Assembly: GCF_021172045.1 (NCBI RefSeq)
Contig: NZ_CP087164.1
Span: 5,704,001-5,768,000, forward strand
DNA: 64,000 nucleotides
Direction of reading: 5' to 3'
From: Capillimicrobium parvum
GTDB taxonomy: Bacteria > Actinomycetota > Thermoleophilia > Solirubrobacterales > Solirubrobacteraceae
The position numbers and the translations under genes were made by a program. Of this stretch, positions 25,608-34,367 are shown piece after piece (the first letter of the stretch is position 1; each line of letters begins with the position of its first letter). Under the pieces are notes generated by a model. It saw only the letters and a list, made by a program, of their open reading frames with translations, did not search any database and was not told where the DNA came from.

Positions 25608-28600
25608 TCACGATGGCGTGGCGGCGGCCGCCACGCTCCGGCGCTCGGCGGTTGCCTGCTCGTCGACGGCGAGCGCATCGGGGTCGATGACGACGCCGTA
25701 GTCGCGCTCGGCGAGCTCGATCGTCGTCAGGCCGTCGAGGACGTCCTCCAGGACGCGCGACGGATCGCGCAGCAGCGGATCGCCGAAGCCGCCGGAGCTC
25801 GGCGTGCTGATCTCGATGGCGTCGCCGGCGGCGAGCTCGTAGCCGGTGATCTTCGCCGGCCACGCCTCCTCGCCCGCCGTCCCGGGGTTCTTGACGACCG
25901 ACGCGTTCTTGCCGTCGTGGCCCCCGAGGATGCCCCAGGGCGGATCGGACTCGTGGCGCTCGCCCTCGCAGCTGACCACCGTGTCGACCAGGAAGCGGTT
26001 GACGCGGACGACGCCGATGCCGCCGCGCCACTCGCCGGCGGCCGCCTCGTGGTCGCGCAGCTCGTAGCGCTCGGTCCGCATCGGGAAGCGCCACTCGAGC
26101 TCCTCGATGGGGTTGTTGCGCGTGTTCGCGATCAGCGAGTCCACCGAGTCGAGGCCGTCGCGGTGGTGGCGCCCGCCGTAGGAGCCCTCGTTGACCTCCA
26201 GGTAGACCCAGTACTCGCCGGTGTCCTCCGCGAACCCCGAGTACGACAGGAAGTGCAGGTGCGCCGAGTTGCCCGCCGTGACGCGCTCCGGTGCGACCGG
26301 CGCCAGCGCCCGCAGCACGAGGTCGACCGCGCGCTGGACCTGGCAGAAGCGCGCGAAGCACGCATGCGGGAAGTCCGGGTTGAAGATCGACCCGTGCGGC
26401 GCGACCACCTCGACCGGGCGCAGCATGCCCTCGTTCTGCGGGACGAAGACGGGATAGGCCTCCTCGTCGAGGAAGATCATCCGCGCGATGAACGACATCG
26501 CCGACAGCGTCGTACCCTCGAACGGGCAGTTGAACCCGGTCGGCACCGCCTTCGAGGATCCGGTGAGGTCGAACGTCAGCGTGTCGCCCTCGACGATCAC
26601 CTTGACCTTGACGGGGAGCTTCACGCCGCGGTTGCGGCCGTCGTCGTCGAGCCAGCCGGTCTCGGTCTCGTAGACGCCGTCGGGGAGCTTGGCGATCTCC
26701 TGGCGCAGCATCCGCTCCGAGTAGTCCAGCCACGCCTCCGCCGCGTCGAGGACCGTGTCCGCCCCGTGCTTGGCGAGCAGCTCGAGGAAGCGGCGCCTGG
26801 CGAGCTCGCACGCCGCGATCATCGCCTCGAGGTCGCCCTTGTTCTGCGTGGGCGTGCGCATGTTGGCCAGCATGTGGCGCCACAGGCTCTCCTGCCGGAC
26901 GCCCTTCTCCGAGAGCTTGACCGCCTGGAAGATGCTGCCCTCCGACCAGCGGTCGACCAGGTCGACCGCGATGCCCGGGAAGGCGCCGCCGATGTCGAGC
27001 AGATGCGCGGACGCCCCCGAGAACCCGACGAGCCGGCCCTCGAAGAAGATCGGGACGACGATCGCCAGGTCCGGCGAGTGCGTGGCGCCCCCGTACGGGT
27101 CGTTGTGGACGATGACGTCGCCCTCGTGGATGTCGTCGCCGAGGAGGCCGATGACGTTCTTGACGATCTTCGGCATCGCGCCCATGAACATCGGGGTCGA
27201 GTCCGACTCGGCGAGCACGTTGCCGTCCGCGTCGAACAGGCCGGCGCCGAGGTCCTCCGACTCGCGGATGATCGACGAGTACGACATCCGGAACAGGACG
27301 CCGGCCATCTCCTTGGCGATCGACGACAGCGCTCCGCCGATGACGCGCATGAGGATCGGCGTCGACAGGGCCGACGCGGCATCGGCGGAGCCGGCCTGCG
27401 CCTCCGCCGCGACGGGCGTGGCTATCACGATGTTGCCGCAGCCGTCGATCCGCGCCGCGAACCCGGGTGGGACGATCGTCGTGGAGTCGTACTGCTCGAT
27501 GACGGCGGGGCCGGAGATCGCGTCGCCGGCGCGCAGCAGGTCGCGGTCGAAGAACGGCGTCAGCACGCGCTGCGGGGCGCCCTCCACGTCGAACACCACC
27601 TCGCGCTCGAGCGTCCGCGCCCGCGCGGGGTCGCCGTCGCCGACCTCGATCTGCGGCCATGCGAGCTCGTCGATCCGGCCGATCCCCACCGCGTGGAGGT
27701 TGATGATCTCGATCGGCGCGTCGAACCGGTGGCCGTACTCGGCCTCGTGCGCCGCGTGGAACGTCGTGCGCATGCCGTCGGCCCAGGCCGCGTCGACCGC
27801 GCCGCTCGGAGCGTCGCACCGGACCTCGTAGCCCTGGCCGGCGTAGCGGCACTCCACGAACAGCCGGACGAGGCGCCGGTCCTCCGGCACGCCGTCGTCG
27901 ATCAGCTGCTGCGCCGCCTGCCCGGAGATCTCGTCGATGCGAGCCTGGAGCCGCGCATGGTCGAGGTCGTCGAGCGCGTGTCGGTCGGTCGCGACGAACT
28001 CGTGCTGGAGGTCGGTGGTCAGCAGGCCGGTCGCCGAGGTGATGCCCGGGTGCGGCGGGACGAGGACCGTGGGGATCTCGAGCTCGCGCGCGATCTCGCA
28101 CGAGAACAGCGCTCCCGCGCCGCCGGCGGCGACCAGGGCGAAGTCGCGCGGGTCGTATCCGCGGCGCACGGAGTTCAGCTCGATGGCCTGCGTCATGCCG
28201 AAGCGCTGGATCTGCAGGGCGCCGAGCGCCGCCTCCTCCACCGACATGCCGAGCTCGCGCGCGAGCGGTTCGAACGCCTCGCGCGCCCGGCCGGCGTCGA
28301 GGTGCATGTCGCCGCCCAGCAGTCCGCGCTCGGGCCGCAGCCGGCCGAGCAGCAGCTGCGCGTCCGTCGACGTCGGAGCGGTTCCGCCCCGCCCGTAGCA
28401 GGCGGGACCGGGATCGGCACCCGCCGACTGCGGCCCGACGCGGAACACCCCGCCGTCGTCGACGTACGCGATCGACCCGCCGCCGGCGCCGATCGTGTCG
28501 ATGTCGACCATCGGCACCATCGCCTGGTAGTCGCCGACCTTCGTGTCGAGCAGATGGCGCATGCGCAGCTCGCCGCCGGCCGCCACGCCGATGTCGGCCG

Positions 28601-29483
28601 ACGTCCCGCCCATGTCGAGCGTCACCACGTTCGCATGGCCGGCCATGCGCCCCACCCAGATGCCGCCGAGGAGCCCGGCGACGACCCCGGACATGAGCAG
28701 CGTGACGGGCCGCTGGGCGGCGCGGTCGACGGTCGTCAGGCCGCCGGAGGACTGCATCAGCCGGACGCCGTGGGCGAAGCCGGCGTCCTCCAGCACGTCG
28801 TCCAGGCGGGACACGTAGCGCCCGACCCTGGGCCCGACGTAGGCGTTGAGGCTCACGGTCGAGAAGCGCTCGAACTCCCGGTAGAGCGGGAGGACCTCGT
28901 GCGAGACCGAGAGGTACGCCTCCGGGTGCTCCTCGAGCACGATCTCCTTGATCCGGCGCTCGTGGTCCGGGTTGAGGTAGGAGTGCAGCAGGCAGACGGC
29001 GATCGACTCGACGCCCGCGTCGCGCAGGGCGCGCACCTGGCGCCGCGCCTCGTCCTCGTCGAGCGGCGTGATGACCTCGCCGCGCGGCGCCGTGACCCGC
29101 TCGGCGACCGTGAGGCGATGACGGCGCTTCACCAGAGGCCGGGACTGCCACGGCAGCTCCTGCTGGAGCGAGAAGTTGTACGGCCGCTTGTGGCGGGCGA
29201 TGTGGATGATGTCGCGGAAGCCCTCCGTCGTGATCATCCCGGTCTCCGCGCCCGTGTTGGTGAGGACGATGTTCGTCGCCACCGTGGTGCCGTGCAGGAA
29301 GCCGTCGATCTCCGGCAGCGGGACGCCGGCCCGCTCGCACAGCCGGTTCACGCCCTCGACCACCGCGCGCGACGGGTCATCGGGCGTCGACGCGATCTTG
29401 TCGACGGTGATCCGCCCCGCCTCCTCGTCGACGAGGATCAGATCGGTGAACGTGCCCCCGACGTCGACCCCGATGCGCTTCAT
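25608..29483 (-). CDS. Fused HyuA-HyuB protein, 5-oxoprolinase-like ATP-dependent cyclic-amide hydrolase, set 2
   Basis: A single uninterrupted 1291-residue frame. Residues 1 to about 700 are HyuA: GVDVGGTFTDLILV, HGTTVATNIVL, ARHKRPYNFSLQQ, LDMGGTSADIGV, AGADPGPACYGRGG. Residues from about 708 are HyuB: RVIGGALSSIAKEMAGVLFR, GDVIVHNDPYGGATHSPD, LDIGGAFPGI, EVNEGSYGGR, SSGGFGDPLLRDPSRV. Size and order match eukaryotic-type 5-oxoprolinase (about 1290 residues), which hydrolyses 5-oxoproline with ATP; other relatives act on hydantoins and lactams. It heads the leftward seven-gene array and faces an XRE-cupin regulator across a 119-bp promoter region. Confidence 0.85.
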   Translation of the reverse strand: MKRIGVDVGGTFTDLILVDEEAGRITVDKIASTPDDPSRAVVEGVNRLCERAGVPLPEIDGFLHGTTVATNIVLTNTGAETGMITTEGFRDIIHIARHKRPYNFSLQQELPWQSRPLVKRRHRLTVAERVTAPRGEVITPLDEDEARRQVRALRDAGVESIAVCLLHSYLNPDHERRIKEIVLEEHPEAYLSVSHEVLPLYREFERFSTVSLNAYVGPRVGRYVSRLDDVLEDAGFAHGVRLMQSSGGLTTVDRAAQRPVTLLMSGVVAGLLGGIWVGRMAGHANVVTLDMGGTSADIGVAAGGELRMRHLLDTKVGDYQAMVPMVDIDTIGAGGGSIAYVDDGGVFRVGPQSAGADPGPACYGRGGTAPTSTDAQLLLGRLRPERGLLGGDMHLDAGRAREAFEPLARELGMSVEEAALGALQIQRFGMTQAIELNSVRRGYDPRDFALVAAGGAGALFSCEIARELEIPTVLVPPHPGITSATGLLTTDLQHEFVATDRHALDDLDHARLQARIDEISGQAAQQLIDDGVPEDRRLVRLFVECRYAGQGYEVRCDAPSGAVDAAWADGMRTTFHAAHEAEYGHRFDAPIEIINLHAVGIGRIDELAWPQIEVGDGDPARARTLEREVVFDVEGAPQRVLTPFFDRDLLRAGDAISGPAVIEQYDSTTIVPPGFAARIDGCGNIVIATPVAAEAQAGSADAASALSTPILMRVIGGALSSIAKEMAGVLFRMSYSSIIRESEDLGAGLFDADGNVLAESDSTPMFMGAMPKIVKNVIGLLGDDIHEGDVIVHNDPYGGATHSPDLAIVVPIFFEGRLVGFSGASAHLLDIGGAFPGIAVDLVDRWSEGSIFQAVKLSEKGVRQESLWRHMLANMRTPTQNKGDLEAMIAACELARRRFLELLAKHGADTVLDAAEAWLDYSERMLRQEIAKLPDGVYETETGWLDDDGRNRGVKLPVKVKVIVEGDTLTFDLTGSSKAVPTGFNCPFEGTTLSAMSFIARMIFLDEEAYPVFVPQNEGMLRPVEVVAPHGSIFNPDFPHACFARFCQVQRAVDLVLRALAPVAPERVTAGNSAHLHFLSYSGFAEDTGEYWVYLEVNEGSYGGRHHRDGLDSVDSLIANTRNNPIEELEWRFPMRTERYELRDHEAAAGEWRGGIGVVRVNRFLVDTVVSCEGERHESDPPWGILGGHDGKNASVVKNPGTAGEEAWPAKITGYELAAGDAIEISTPSSGGFGDPLLRDPSRVLEDVLDGLTTIELAERDYGVVIDPDALAVDEQATAERRSVAAAATPS

Positions 29484-29507
29484 GCCGGCACCTCCGCCAT
29501 CATCCTG

Positions 29508-29545
29508 CTTGCAGAATTGTGTGGCTCTCCCCTATATTTCGCAAG
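29508..29545 (+). promoter_or_regulatory. Promoter of the XRE-cupin regulator with flanking inverted repeat
   Basis: TTGCAG (-35, 29509-29514), an 18-bp spacer and TATATT (-10, 29533-29538) form a promoter reading right. CTTGCAGAA (29508-29516) and TTTCGCAAG (29537-29545) are an inverted repeat matching at 7 of 9 positions; one arm covers the -35 and the other the -10/start point. It would suit autoregulation by the encoded regulator and could also control the divergent hyuAB gene (inference). Confidence 0.55.
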
Positions 29546-29602
29546 GTAGGGCCCGCGAGGGCCACTGTCAACTCCGAGCTCGCGGGAGGTCGGCACACCG
29601 CC

Positions 29603-30205
29603 ATGGCGACGGAGGATGAGGCAGTGCAGGAGCCGGAGGCCGTCGCGCCCAACGGCGCGGTCGTCGACGTCGGCGCCATCGTCGGCCTGCTGCGGCGCAA
29701 GCGCGGGATGAGCCTCGACGAGCTCGCGACGCGGTCCGACCTGTCGCCGTCGTTCATCAGCGCCGTCGAGCGCGGCAAGTCCGACATCGCCCTGGGCCGG
29801 CTCGCGCGCATCGCCGCGGTCTTCGGGCTCGACGTCGCGTCGCTGCTGACCTACTCGTCGAACACGTCCCGGCCGCGGTTCCTCAGCAGCGACGATCGCA
29901 CGCCCGTCGACCGCGGGGAGGGCGTCGACTACCGCCGCCTGCGCCTTCCCGGCGTCGACTTCGAGCTCATCACGGTGACCTTCGAGCCGCGCACCGCGTT
30001 TCGCGACGCGCTCGCGCACGACGGCATCGACATCGTCTACGTGCCCGTCGGCAGCGTGGTCCTGGACTTCGACGGCGTCGACTACGTGATGAACGCGGGC
30101 GACAGCGGCGTGTGGTCCGGCCGCACCCCGCATGCCTTCCGCAACGACACGGATTCGCCCGCCCAGCTCGTCGCCGTGGTCACCGACACGGTCTGGGACC
30201 TCTGA
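29603..30205 (+). CDS. XRE-family regulator with C-terminal cupin domain
   Basis: A 200-residue protein. An HTH_3 domain lies at about residues 26-82 (LLRRKRGMSLDELATRSDLS, then PSFISAVERGKSDIALGRLA). A small cupin barrel follows at about 120-195 (VYVPVGSVVLDFDGVDYVMN, then SGVWSGRTPHAFRND). Such HTH-cupin proteins sense a small metabolite and often control the neighbouring catabolic operon. ATG 29603 fits the promoter ending near 29545; GGGAGG is a distant ribosome site. It is divergent from the fused HyuAB operon and 41 bp before a racemase-like gene. Confidence 0.85.
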   Translation: MATEDEAVQEPEAVAPNGAVVDVGAIVGLLRRKRGMSLDELATRSDLSPSFISAVERGKSDIALGRLARIAAVFGLDVASLLTYSSNTSRPRFLSSDDRTPVDRGEGVDYRRLRLPGVDFELITVTFEPRTAFRDALAHDGIDIVYVPVGSVVLDFDGVDYVMNAGDSGVWSGRTPHAFRNDTDSPAQLVAVVTDTVWDL

Positions 30206-30246
30206 CATGGCCCTCGTCCCACCAGCCCACCACCAAGGAGCGGCGT

Positions 30247-31023
30247 ATGCCCCGCGTGTGTGTCCTCGTCCCCTTCCCCTTCGATGAGACGGGCCTCGTC
30301 AACCGGCGCACGCAGCAGGAGTCGGTCGTGCTCGGGCCGGACATGGAGGTCACGTACAAGCCGCTGAAGGCGGGACCGGCCCTCTACGACAGCTATCACG
30401 ACTACGTGCTCGCCGACCTCGGGATGCTCGAGGCCGGCGTCGAGGCGGCCGAGGAGGGCTTCGACGCGATCTGCATCGACACGATGAGCGACTCGGGCGC
30501 CAACGCGCTGCGCTCCGTGCTCGACATCCCGGTGATCGCCCCCGGCAAGGCGTCGTTCCTCACCGCCCTGATGCTCGGGCACAAGTTCTCCGTCCTGACG
30601 CAGTGGGACGGCTGGCTGGCCCTCTACAAGAAGGGCCTGCAGGAGTACGGGCTCACCCATCTGTGCGCGTCGATGCGCTCGATCAACGTGCCCCCGGACG
30701 TGGAGAACCTGCTCGGCGGCAAGGAGGAGGACGTCTTCCCCAAGCTCGTCGAGGCCGGCCTGCGCTGCGTCGAGGACGGCGCCGACGTCATCTGCCTCGG
30801 ATCCACGACCATGCATCAGGCGCATGCGCACCTCGTGGCGAACCTGCCGGTGCCGGTCATCAACCCCGGGCCGCTCACCTACAAGCTCGCCGAGGCGCTG
30901 ATCGGCCTGGGCCTGACGCAGAGCCGCACGGCCTACCCCCGTCCGAACGTCGAGAAGCTCGCCGTCGTGCGGGCGATGGTGGCCGCCGCCGCGGAGGCGC
31001 AGGACGCCGGTACGGCGTACTGA
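30247..31023 (+). CDS. Asp/Glu/hydantoin racemase-superfamily protein lacking both canonical cysteines (paralogue 1)
   Basis: A 258-residue protein related to hydantoin racemases by its overall pattern: a VLVPFPFDETGLVNRR start, a central strand-loop, and VPVPVINPGPLTYKLAEALI near the end. Known hydantoin racemases use Cys in ACFGDPG and GCAGM; here those loops read IDTMSDSG and LGSTTM, so neither catalytic Cys is in place. A second copy at 34.4-35.1 kb has the same replacements. AAGGAG lies 6 nt before ATG. It is co-oriented with the XRE-cupin regulator upstream. The replacement Ser/Thr pattern suggests a conserved but different function such as a lyase or isomerase. Confidence 0.75.
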   Translation: MPRVCVLVPFPFDETGLVNRRTQQESVVLGPDMEVTYKPLKAGPALYDSYHDYVLADLGMLEAGVEAAEEGFDAICIDTMSDSGANALRSVLDIPVIAPGKASFLTALMLGHKFSVLTQWDGWLALYKKGLQEYGLTHLCASMRSINVPPDVENLLGGKEEDVFPKLVEAGLRCVEDGADVICLGSTTMHQAHAHLVANLPVPVINPGPLTYKLAEALIGLGLTQSRTAYPRPNVEKLAVVRAMVAAAAEAQDAGTAY

Positions 31024-31090
31024 GCGATCCGCGCCCGCGGCCGGGCGGGCGGCGCCGCGCTTGTATCGTCGTCCGCCAGAGCCCCTCGAG

Positions 31091-31768
31091 ATGGTGTCCG
31101 CCCACCGATCAGTCACCAAGACCGAAGTCGCCTTCCGCACGCTGCGCCAGGAGATCGAGAACGGGCGCTATCACCCGGGCGAGCACCTGCGGGTGGCCGA
31201 GCTCATGACCGAGCTCGGGATGAGCCCCACCCCGATCCGCGAGGCGCTGCGGCTGCTGCAGGCCGAGGGGCTCGTCATCCATCACCCCCACCGCGGGATG
31301 GCCGTCGCCGAGTACTCGCCCGAGGACGCCGAGGAGGTCTACCGGCTGCGGGTCCTGCTCGAGCCGCTGGCCACCGAGCAGGCCGTCCGGCAGGCGAGCG
31401 ACGAGCAGATCGCCGAGATGCGCCGCCTGCACGACGAGCTGGCCGCCGCCCTCGCCGACGACTCGCGCACCGATGCCGCCGAGCTCAACGCGGCCTGGCA
31501 CCGCGCGATCTGGACCGCGAGCGACTCGCGCTATCTCCAGGAGTTCATCGCGCGCCTCTGGCAGGCGATCCCCATGCGCGCGGTGTGGCTGACCGGCCGT
31601 GCCGGCCTGTCGTTCGCGCAGCACGAGCGGGTCATGACCGCCATCGAGCGCCGCGACGCCGCCGCGGCGGCCGCCTGCATGCGCGAGCACATCGAGATCG
31701 GGGCGCTGTCGACGGTCGAGCACCTGCGCACGCTGGGACGCGCGAGCGGCGGCGGCGGGCCCGCGTGA
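31091..31768 (+). CDS. GntR-family regulator, FCD subgroup
   Basis: A 225-residue FadR/FCD-type regulator. The winged helix is at about residues 10-75 (LRVAELMTELGMSPTPIREA, then LVIHHPHRGMAVAE). The C-terminal all-helical FCD domain shows AAWHRAIWTASDSRYLQ, AQHERVMTAI and MREHIEIG, whose His residues usually bind a metal near the effector. ATG 31091 lacks a strong ribosome site; a TTG 30 nt upstream is possible. It overlaps the amidase gene by 4 bp (GTGA), so it probably regulates the amidase, responding to a small acid (inference). Confidence 0.85.
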   Translation: MVSAHRSVTKTEVAFRTLRQEIENGRYHPGEHLRVAELMTELGMSPTPIREALRLLQAEGLVIHHPHRGMAVAEYSPEDAEEVYRLRVLLEPLATEQAVRQASDEQIAEMRRLHDELAAALADDSRTDAAELNAAWHRAIWTASDSRYLQEFIARLWQAIPMRAVWLTGRAGLSFAQHERVMTAIERRDAAAAAACMREHIEIGALSTVEHLRTLGRASGGGGPA

Positions 31769-33162
31769 CGCTGTCGCCGCAGGACCTGCGCCGGCTCGTC
31801 GACGAGCCGGCGAGCCGGGCCGGGGTCTCCGCGGTGGAGCTGACCGACGCCGTGCTCGCCCGCATCGACGCGCTGCAGCCGGTCACGAACGCCTACATCA
31901 CCGTGACGAGCGAGCTGGCGCGCGCGGACGCCCGCCTTGTCGACGAGCGCCGCGCGCAGGGCGAGCCGCTCGGCCGCCTCGCCGGGATGCCGGTCGCGCT
32001 GAAGGACAACATCGACGTGGCCGGCGTGCCGGGCACCCGGGGCTCGGACTGGTTCCGCGGCCGGGTGCCGGACGCCGACGCCGAGGTCGCGCGGCGGCTG
32101 CGCGCCGCGGGCGCCGTGATCGTCGGCAAGACGACCCTGCACGAGTTCGCCTACGGCGCGACGACGAACAACCCGCACTACGGGGCCTGCCGCAACCCCT
32201 GGGATCCCGAGCGCGTGCCCGGCGGCTCGAGCGGCGGCTCGGGCGCGGCGCTGGGCGCCGACCAGTGCCTGGCCGCGCTCGGCACGGACACGGGCGGCTC
32301 CGTGCGGATCCCGGCGGCGCTGAACAACGTCAGCGCCCTCCGGCCGACCTACGGGCTCGTCAGCAACCGCGGCACGTTCCCGATCAGCGCCTCGCTGGAC
32401 ACGGTCGGCCCGATGGCGCGCGCGATCGAGGACGTCGCCCACGTGTTCGCCGCCATCGCCGGCTACGACCGCGACGACCCGTGGGCGATCGAGCACGCCT
32501 ACGAGGACCCGCTCGCGTGGCTCGACTACGGCTCGCCCACCCTCGCCGGGGTGCGCATCGGGCTCCCGACGACGTTCTTCTTCGACGACGTCGAGCCCGC
32601 CATCGCGCGCAACGCGCGGGCCGCCGGCGACGTGCTGGCCGGCCTCGGCGCCGAGCTGCGCGAGATCGACGTGCCCGGGGCCGACCATGCCGTCGACGCG
32701 GCGACGCAGCTCATCCGCGCCGAGGCGCTCGCCCTGCATCGCGAGCGCCTCGACGCCGACCCCGGGCGGTTCGGCGAGGACGTGCGCCGCCGGCTGGAGC
32801 TCGGGCACGCCATCTCCGGCGCGGACGTCGCGGAGGCGATCGTGCGCATGCGCGAGTGGCGGGTGCGGATGCTGCGCGTCTTCGACGACGTGGACATCCT
32901 GCTGACGCCGACCACGAACGCCACGGCGCCGCGCATCGACGACGCGGAGATGATCGCGACGACCGCCCAGCTGACCCGGTTCACCTACGCGTGGAGCCTG
33001 GCCTGGATGCCGGCGGTCTCGGTGCCGAGCGGCCTCGACTGCAGCGGCCTGCCGACCGGGGTTCAGCTCGCCGCGGCGCCGTACCGCGACGCCGTCGCGC
33101 TGCGCTGCGGACACGCGCTGCAGCAGGTCACCGACTGGCACCGGGCGCGCCCGCCGGTGTGA
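31765..33162 (+). CDS. Amidase-signature hydrolase
   Basis: A 465-residue amidase-signature enzyme with the Ser-cisSer-Lys triad: Lys80 in PVALKDNIDV, cis-Ser155 in GGSSGGSG and nucleophile Ser179 in GTDTGGSVRIPA. It hydrolyses a C-N amide bond. The start is a GTG overlapping the GntR stop. Its last 35 bp overlap the convergent MFS gene. A second amidase of the same family is at 59.9-61.3 kb, next to another Hyu set. Substrate unknown; an open-chain amide from ring opening would fit the surroundings. Confidence 0.85.
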   Translation: MTLSPQDLRRLVDEPASRAGVSAVELTDAVLARIDALQPVTNAYITVTSELARADARLVDERRAQGEPLGRLAGMPVALKDNIDVAGVPGTRGSDWFRGRVPDADAEVARRLRAAGAVIVGKTTLHEFAYGATTNNPHYGACRNPWDPERVPGGSSGGSGAALGADQCLAALGTDTGGSVRIPAALNNVSALRPTYGLVSNRGTFPISASLDTVGPMARAIEDVAHVFAAIAGYDRDDPWAIEHAYEDPLAWLDYGSPTLAGVRIGLPTTFFFDDVEPAIARNARAAGDVLAGLGAELREIDVPGADHAVDAATQLIRAEALALHRERLDADPGRFGEDVRRRLELGHAISGADVAEAIVRMREWRVRMLRVFDDVDILLTPTTNATAPRIDDAEMIATTAQLTRFTYAWSLAWMPAVSVPSGLDCSGLPTGVQLAAAPYRDAVALRCGHALQQVTDWHRARPPV

Positions 33163-34357
33163 CGGCCGCGCCGCCCGCGGCTCGCCGCGGGGCGCCGATC
33201 ATGACCGCGCACACGCCGGCGACCGCCGCGCACCCGACGGTCCAGGTCAGCGGCCACGAGTCGGTCACGTCGTGCAGGAGCCCGAGCAGCGGCGGCACGC
33301 ACACCACGCCGGCGTACAGCGACATCAGCATCCGCCCGGTCGCCCGGCCCAGCTCGCCCACCCGGCTCGCGTCGGCCACGAGCGCCAGGTAGACGCCGTT
33401 CCAGCCGATCGTGCAGAACCCGACGAGCGCGAGGGTCGGCCACAGGATCCAGCCGCTCGCGCCCGCCGCGACGATCGCCAGGCCGAGCGCGCCGCCGCCC
33501 GCGGCGAGGCCCAGCGCGGTGGCGCGGCTGGCGAACCAGCGGTCCGACGCGATGCCCCACGCGATCCGGCCGATCGTGCCGGCGGTGAAGCCGACGGCCA
33601 GGGCCGCGCCCGCCTTCTCGGGCGAGAAGCCCTGGCGGTCGACGAGGTAGACGGCCAGGTAGCCCACGAACGCCAGCTGCACGCCGGCCATGACGAACCC
33701 GAACAGCGCGGTCGGCGCCGGTCCCGGCACCGCCGGCGCCCTGCGCGGCCGGCCCGCGCCGGCCTCGCGCCCATGCTCGTCGAGCCAGCTCGTGCGCCGG
33801 TGTGACCCGAGCCAGATCGCACCGGCGGTTGTCATCAGCAGCGTCGTGAGCGGCAGCAGGAGCGCGACGCGCCAACTCGTCGCGCCCGCGACCGAGGGGA
33901 GGATCGCCCCGGCCGCCAGCCCGCCGAGCGTCACCCCGGTCTGCTTGACGCTCATGATGAGACCGCGATGACGGGCCGGCACCGAGAAGGTGACGAGCAC
34001 GTTCGTGCCCGGGTTCACCCCGCCGTAGGCGAGCCCGGCGACCGCCACGCCGATGAGGAAGATCCACGCCGCCGGCGCCGCCGCGGCGATCACGATGCCG
34101 CACGCCAGCAGCACCTGGGACCCCGCGAGGGTGCGCGCGGCGCCGGCGCGGTCGGTCAGGCGCCCCGCCGGGTTCGACGCGGCGAGGGCGCCGAGGAACA
34201 CGAGCGCCGTCAGGCTGCCGACGGCGAACGTCGACAGCCCGAACTCGTCGCGCTCCAGCGGGGCCAGCGCCGCGAAGCCGAGCGTGCCGAACGTGCTGGC
34301 CGACATCGCCCCGACCGACAGCGCGAGCCCCGCGGTGACGCGGCGGTCCACTCGCAC
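33128..34357 (-). CDS. Major facilitator superfamily transporter
   Basis: A 409-residue MFS protein with about 12 hydrophobic segments. GRLTDRAGAARTLAGSQVLL is the loop 2-3 motif, GVNPGTNVLVTFSVPARHRG the cytoplasmic loop before segment 5, and IAWGIASDRWFASRATAL the repeated motif in the second half. A Pro/Arg-rich cytoplasmic loop separates the halves. Start is GTG, 10 nt after the racemase-like gene, so it closes the HyuA-HyuB-lyase-racemase operon and may import its substrate or export a product. The 3' end overlaps the convergent amidase gene by 35 bp. Confidence 0.85.
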   Translation of the reverse strand: MRVDRRVTAGLALSVGAMSASTFGTLGFAALAPLERDEFGLSTFAVGSLTALVFLGALAASNPAGRLTDRAGAARTLAGSQVLLACGIVIAAAAPAAWIFLIGVAVAGLAYGGVNPGTNVLVTFSVPARHRGLIMSVKQTGVTLGGLAAGAILPSVAGATSWRVALLLPLTTLLMTTAGAIWLGSHRRTSWLDEHGREAGAGRPRRAPAVPGPAPTALFGFVMAGVQLAFVGYLAVYLVDRQGFSPEKAGAALAVGFTAGTIGRIAWGIASDRWFASRATALGLAAGGGALGLAIVAAGASGWILWPTLALVGFCTIGWNGVYLALVADASRVGELGRATGRMLMSLYAGVVCVPPLLGLLHDVTDSWPLTWTVGCAAVAGVCAVMIGAPRRAAGGAAVTPAGAPGASR

Positions 34358-34367
34358 GGCGCGGCGA

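Noticed and set aside
25608-29483. Fused HyuAB as an artefact of a lost stop codon
   Set aside because: The linker is in frame with no remnant start or ribosome site for a separate HyuB, and the size equals that of known single-chain oxoprolinases. Read support should still be checked.
25575-29549. 1324-codon plus-strand frame opposite the fused HyuAB gene
   Set aside because: Its composition (Arg, Val, Asp, His-rich) mirrors antisense of a real gene; no motif, no ribosome site, and it covers the promoter of the XRE-cupin gene.
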